Origin: Myxococcales bacterium
GTDB lineage: Bacteria > Myxococcota > Myxococcia > Myxococcales > Myxococcaceae
DNA: 64,000 bases
Assembly (NCBI GenBank): GCA_016191815.1
Contig: JACPVI010000074.1
Coordinates: forward strand, 48,039 to 112,038
Direction: 5' to 3'
Every line of letters starts with the position of its first letter. The stretch's first letter is position 1. Under the pieces are notes generated by a model. It had not been told where the DNA came from, made no database searches, and was given only the letters and a program-made list of their open reading frames with translations. Position numbers and translations under genes: made by a program. Of this stretch, positions 61,249 to 64,000 are shown in pieces.

Positions 61249-62472
61249 TCAGCCGCGCCCGCCCGCGCGCGAAGCGCCCACCTTGCGCCTTGTCTCATCG
61301 TCCCGATCGTCGGGCTCGTCGCCGGCCAGGTCGGCGGTTACCACTGCTCCGCGCCCGTACCGATCGGCGATCTTGTCCAGCGCGGAGTTGAGCTTCTCCG
61401 CCCGTCGTGGCCCCGCCTGGAAAAGGCACTGTTGCTCGCCGTCGGACCGAAGCTCCTGAGCCGACACTCCGGTCAGCCGCACCTTGCGCTCCAGGCTCGC
61501 CCGGCCCAACTGGTCCATCGCCGCCCGGTAGAGAGCTTGGCCGTCGTCGGTAGGTTCCTTGAGGGTCACACGCCGGGTCACCAGCTTGAAGTCGGAGTAC
61601 TTGAGCTTGAGCTGCACCACCCGCGCCTTCACTCCCGCCCGGCGCAGCCGCCGCCCCACCCGCAGCGCCTGCGAGTGGATGTGCGGCGCCAACGCCTCCG
61701 GGCCGTCTTGGTCCTCCTCGAAGGTGTCCTCGGCCCCGATGCTCTTGGCCCCCCGGTCCGGCACCACCTCGCGCGGGTCGATCGCGTGGCTCAGCTCCCA
61801 AAGGTGGGTGCCCACCACCCCGAGCTTGCGCTCCAGCCACTTAGGCTCTCTCGCCGCCACGTCGGCGATCGTCCTCAGCCCGAGGGCCTTGAGCGTCTGC
61901 TCGGACTTCGGCCCCACTCCCCAAAGCCTCGCCACCGGGAGAGGAGCGAGGAAATCGCGCGTCGACTCCGGCGGCACCTCCTTCTGGCCGTTCGGCTTGG
62001 CCAGGTCGGAGGCGATCTTGGCGACGAACTTCACCGAGGCGATACCGGCCGAGGCGGGCAGCCGAACCTCGGCCGCGATTCGCTCGCGGATTCGCGCGGC
62101 GATCTGCGAAGGGGTTCCGAACAGCTTGAGCGAGCCGGTGACGTCGAGGAACGCCTCGTCCAAGGACAGGGGCTCGACCAGCGGGGTGAAGGACTCGAAG
62201 ATGTCGAACACCTGCTCCGAGGCATCGGCGTACGCGGCGAAGCGCGGGCGCGCCACCACCGCGTGCGGGGCGAGCTTGACCGCGCGCGCCATCGGCATCG
62301 CGCTGCGGACGCCGAACGGCCGCACCTCGTAGGAGGCGGCGAGCACCACGCCTCGCCTCGGATGCCCGCCGACGATCACCGGCTTGCCGCGCAGGTTCGG
62401 GTCGTCGCGCTGCTCCACGGACGCATAGAAGGCGTCCATGTCCACGTGGATGATCGCCTTCGGCCAGGGCAT
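61249..62472 (-). CDS. dinB: DNA polymerase IV (DinB, Y-family)
   Basis: A 407-residue Y-family polymerase. KAIIHVDMDAFYASVEQRDD carries the first catalytic Asp pair, PLSLDEAFLDVTGSLKLFGT the second (DE), PVIVGGHPRRGVVLAASYEV the fingers, and LWGVGPKSEQTLKALGLRTI the thumb helix-hairpin-helix. The little-finger domain has RVVQLKLKYSDFKLVTRRVT. Translesion synthesis is the expected role. The start at MPWPKAIIHVD (62472) is typical; a longer form from 62511 is possible. No LexA box is seen upstream. Confidence 0.95.
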   Translation of the reverse strand: MPWPKAIIHVDMDAFYASVEQRDDPNLRGKPVIVGGHPRRGVVLAASYEVRPFGVRSAMPMARAVKLAPHAVVARPRFAAYADASEQVFDIFESFTPLVEPLSLDEAFLDVTGSLKLFGTPSQIAARIRERIAAEVRLPASAGIASVKFVAKIASDLAKPNGQKEVPPESTRDFLAPLPVARLWGVGPKSEQTLKALGLRTIADVAAREPKWLERKLGVVGTHLWELSHAIDPREVVPDRGAKSIGAEDTFEEDQDGPEALAPHIHSQALRVGRRLRRAGVKARVVQLKLKYSDFKLVTRRVTLKEPTDDGQALYRAAMDQLGRASLERKVRLTGVSAQELRSDGEQQCLFQAGPRRAEKLNSALDKIADRYGRGAVVTADLAGDEPDDRDDETRRKVGASRAGGRG

Positions 62473-62851
62473 CGGAAGGGGAGCTTGGCGGAATGAGCTC
62501 CCAGGCGCCAACCGGATTTCCCAGCTCGGCCAGCGCGGTGACTGGTCGGCCTCGCAGCTTGCGCTCGCTCAGCTTCCGCCGCCGGCGACCTCGGCGAGCC
62601 TGAGGTCGGCCCGAGGAAGGCCAACCGGATCACCCATCGATCATACGCCTGCGGCTCGAACTGCCGTCTCGCCACGCGCCGGGAGCCGATGCTCCGCCCG
62701 GGCGGCGATCCGGGCACCGCCGCGCTGCAACCGAATGAGCGACGTGCCCTGCGGTTGACAGGAGGGTGCCCTCGAGAGATGGTGCGACGCTGTCTTTCGA
62801 CGCGGTCGGAGGCGGCTTGCCGCCGGCCTGTCGGTGGAAGGGGGTCTCTCT
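62473..62851. other. 379-base gap between divergent dinB and Kelch genes
   Basis: No intact gene. On the minus strand, protein-like pieces in different frames (FEPQAYDRWVIRLAFLG; PVGLPRADLRLAEVAGGG; RKLRGRPVTALAELGNPVGA) hint at a decayed gene. TTGACA at 62755 is a good -35, but no -10 is found at the right distance. Both promoters should be in this gap. Confidence 0.4.
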
Positions 62852-64000
62852 GTGCGCGGCAAGTCTCGAAGAATGGTCTACGCCGGCCTTCTCGCCGGCG
62901 CGCTGGGTGCGCTATTCGTTGCCATCGGGGTTTCGTGGGCGTCACACGCCGTTCCTCCGGTCAACCTCCTCCAGAGAGATGGCCTGGGGATCAACATCCC
63001 CGCGGGCGGAACGGTGACCGGCACCACGGTCCAACTGACCGCCTCTTCGGACACGCCCACCTGCGACGCCGGCGCGACCTACTGGCTGGAATTCGAGCTT
63101 CGGCAGGTGGGGCAAGCCTTCACAGGGGTCCCGACCCATGCCTCTCCCTCGATGGTTGGCAAGCCGAGCTGCGTCGTGGTCCAGTACCCTTGGACTACCA
63201 TCTCTGGCCTCGCTGGCGGCTTCTACAAGTGGCAGGTCCGCGAGCGCACCAACGTCGGCGCACCCACCATCAGCTCCTGGGTCCAGTTCAACGCGGGCAA
63301 CACCGCCTTCGTCATCGTGAACTTCTCCGCCGGCCCCAACATGGCCGGCGCCCGCACCGGGCACACCGCCACCCTGCTCACCGACGGAGACGTCCTCATC
63401 GCCGGGGGAGGCGGGAGCACCCAGGGGGAAATCTTCTCCATCGCCACCGGCGCGGTGACCTCCACCGGGACTCTGTCGCCCTCGCGCACCGCCCACACCG
63501 CGACCCTCATCGCCTCCGGCGGGGTCTTCCTGGCGGGCGGCTCCGACGGAGCCAACAGCCTCTCGAGCACCGCCCGGTTCGACCCCAGCACCGGCGCCTT
63601 CACCGCTGGGCCAAGCCTGAACAGCGCGCGCGAGGCCCACACCGCCACGCTTCTCTACGACGGAACGGTGCTCCTCGCCGCCGGCGTGCGCGACTTCAGC
63701 ACCTACCTGGCCACCGCCGAGATCTACGACCCCAGGACCGGCACCGTCACCTACACCACCGGAGGCTTGCCCTCGGGGAGGAACTTCCACACCGCCACGC
63801 TGTTGGGTGACGGCAGCGTGCTGGTGGCCGGAGGCTTCAACGGCACCAGCTCTCTCAATGGAGCCGCGCTCTACAACCCGGTCGGGAAGGTCTTCACCGT
63901 CACCGGCAGCCTCACCACCGAGCGCCGCGGCCACACCGCCACCTTGCTGATGAACGGCAATGTCCTCGTCGCCGGCGGCCGCAGCAACGCCGGCACCATC
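62852..64000 (+). CDS. Secreted Kelch-repeat protein (partial)
   Basis: A frame of 383 codons running off the right edge. GTG at 62852 (RBS AAGGGGG about 8 bases upstream) is followed by VRGKSRRMVYAGLLAGALGA and a signal peptide ending ASHA. A fibronectin-like domain (residues about 35-155, TYWLEFELRQVGQAFTG and FYKWQVRERTNVGAPTISSW) comes first. Then at least five Kelch-type blades with GHTATLLTDGDVLIAGG-like cores (AHTATLIASGGVFLAGG, FHTATLLGDGSVLVAGG, GHTATLLMNGNVLVAGG). Such secreted Kelch or galactose-oxidase-like beta-propellers are common in myxobacteria and probably act at the cell surface or outside. Confidence 0.85.
   Translation, partial: MRGKSRRMVYAGLLAGALGALFVAIGVSWASHAVPPVNLLQRDGLGINIPAGGTVTGTTVQLTASSDTPTCDAGATYWLEFELRQVGQAFTGVPTHASPSMVGKPSCVVVQYPWTTISGLAGGFYKWQVRERTNVGAPTISSWVQFNAGNTAFVIVNFSAGPNMAGARTGHTATLLTDGDVLIAGGGGSTQGEIFSIATGAVTSTGTLSPSRTAHTATLIASGGVFLAGGSDGANSLSSTARFDPSTGAFTAGPSLNSAREAHTATLLYDGTVLLAAGVRDFSTYLATAEIYDPRTGTVTYTTGGLPSGRNFHTATLLGDGSVLVAGGFNGTSSLNGAALYNPVGKVFTVTGSLTTERRGHTATLLMNGNVLVAGGRSNAGTI

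Noticed and set aside
61200..61285. Short frame MGRLWTPRVIAKVTDVISRA on the plus strand running into dinB
   Set aside because: After about 27 codons it becomes an Arg-rich shadow of dinB; no stop or start context supports a gene.
62755..62784. TTGACA upstream of the Kelch gene as a sigma-70 promoter
   Set aside because: No -10-like hexamer at 16-18 bases (GATGGT only).

Overview
The window is very GC-rich, gene-dense bacterial DNA and most likely chromosomal DNA of a myxobacterium (Myxococcota). The evidence is a gliding-motility block matching the Myxococcus gltK-B-A-C (cglC-cglE-cglF-gltC) set, a myxobacterial-type PilZ protein, FHA-containing sigma-54 activators, several FHA, TPR and cyclic-nucleotide-domain proteins, and Cys-rich lipoproteins. 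I see no rRNA, tRNA, CRISPR array, insertion sequence or prophage.

Layout. 1-10.4 kb holds a partial M50B-type membrane protease, a protein with two cyclic-nucleotide-binding folds, a Cys-motif protein overlapping a methyltransferase, an outer-membrane porin-like protein, an ECF sigma factor, a twin-FHA sigma-54 activator, a GT-C-like membrane protein, an alpha/beta hydrolase and a coiled-coil protein that looks frameshifted. 10.46-24.73 kb is one complete minus-strand type II secretion operon, gspC-D-E-F-G-H-I-J-K-L-M-N, mostly with 4-base start/stop overlaps. Two small membrane proteins sit inside it: 86 aa between gspF and gspG, and 48 aa between gspG and gspH.

25-33.8 kb holds a crotonase, a short frameshifted gene, a vapBC toxin-antitoxin pair with an operator-like inverted repeat, an NtrC-type response regulator, a lipoprotein with nine NGVDDxxDG repeats, and a tldD-pmbA-ParB-like operon. 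33.9-38.1 kb is a signalling operon on the plus strand: an FHA-TM-TPR protein, a protein with two cyclic-nucleotide folds, and a membrane-anchored NTF2-like protein. 38.1-45.5 kb holds TPR proteins, a ThrB-like kinase, an NTF2-like lipoprotein, an SRPBCC-like protein, a peptidase-MA-like membrane protein, a PilZ protein and a DUF192 lipoprotein. 45.6-47.3 kb is a hipBA pair with an array of four operator-like sites.

47.3-54.7 kb is the gliding-type envelope cluster: a membrane coiled-coil protein, a secreted VWA protein, two CglC-like lipoproteins (a duplication), two paralogous outer-membrane barrels and a GltC-like TPR protein. plsX, a HAD-fold protein, an epimerase, a PcnB-like nucleotidyltransferase, a DUF457-type membrane protein, a lipoprotein, DNA polymerase IV and a Kelch-repeat secreted protein (cut by the window end) follow.

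Main points for a second look: an in-frame palindromic repeat found at least four times, always within gene termini; two probable frameshifts; the hipBA operator array; the two extra small proteins in the secretion operon; the duplicated CglC-type lipoproteins with a VWA partner; and a short SFEGLDL motif shared right after the signal peptides of two gliding proteins. All functional calls come from reading motifs and gene order; no database search was run.
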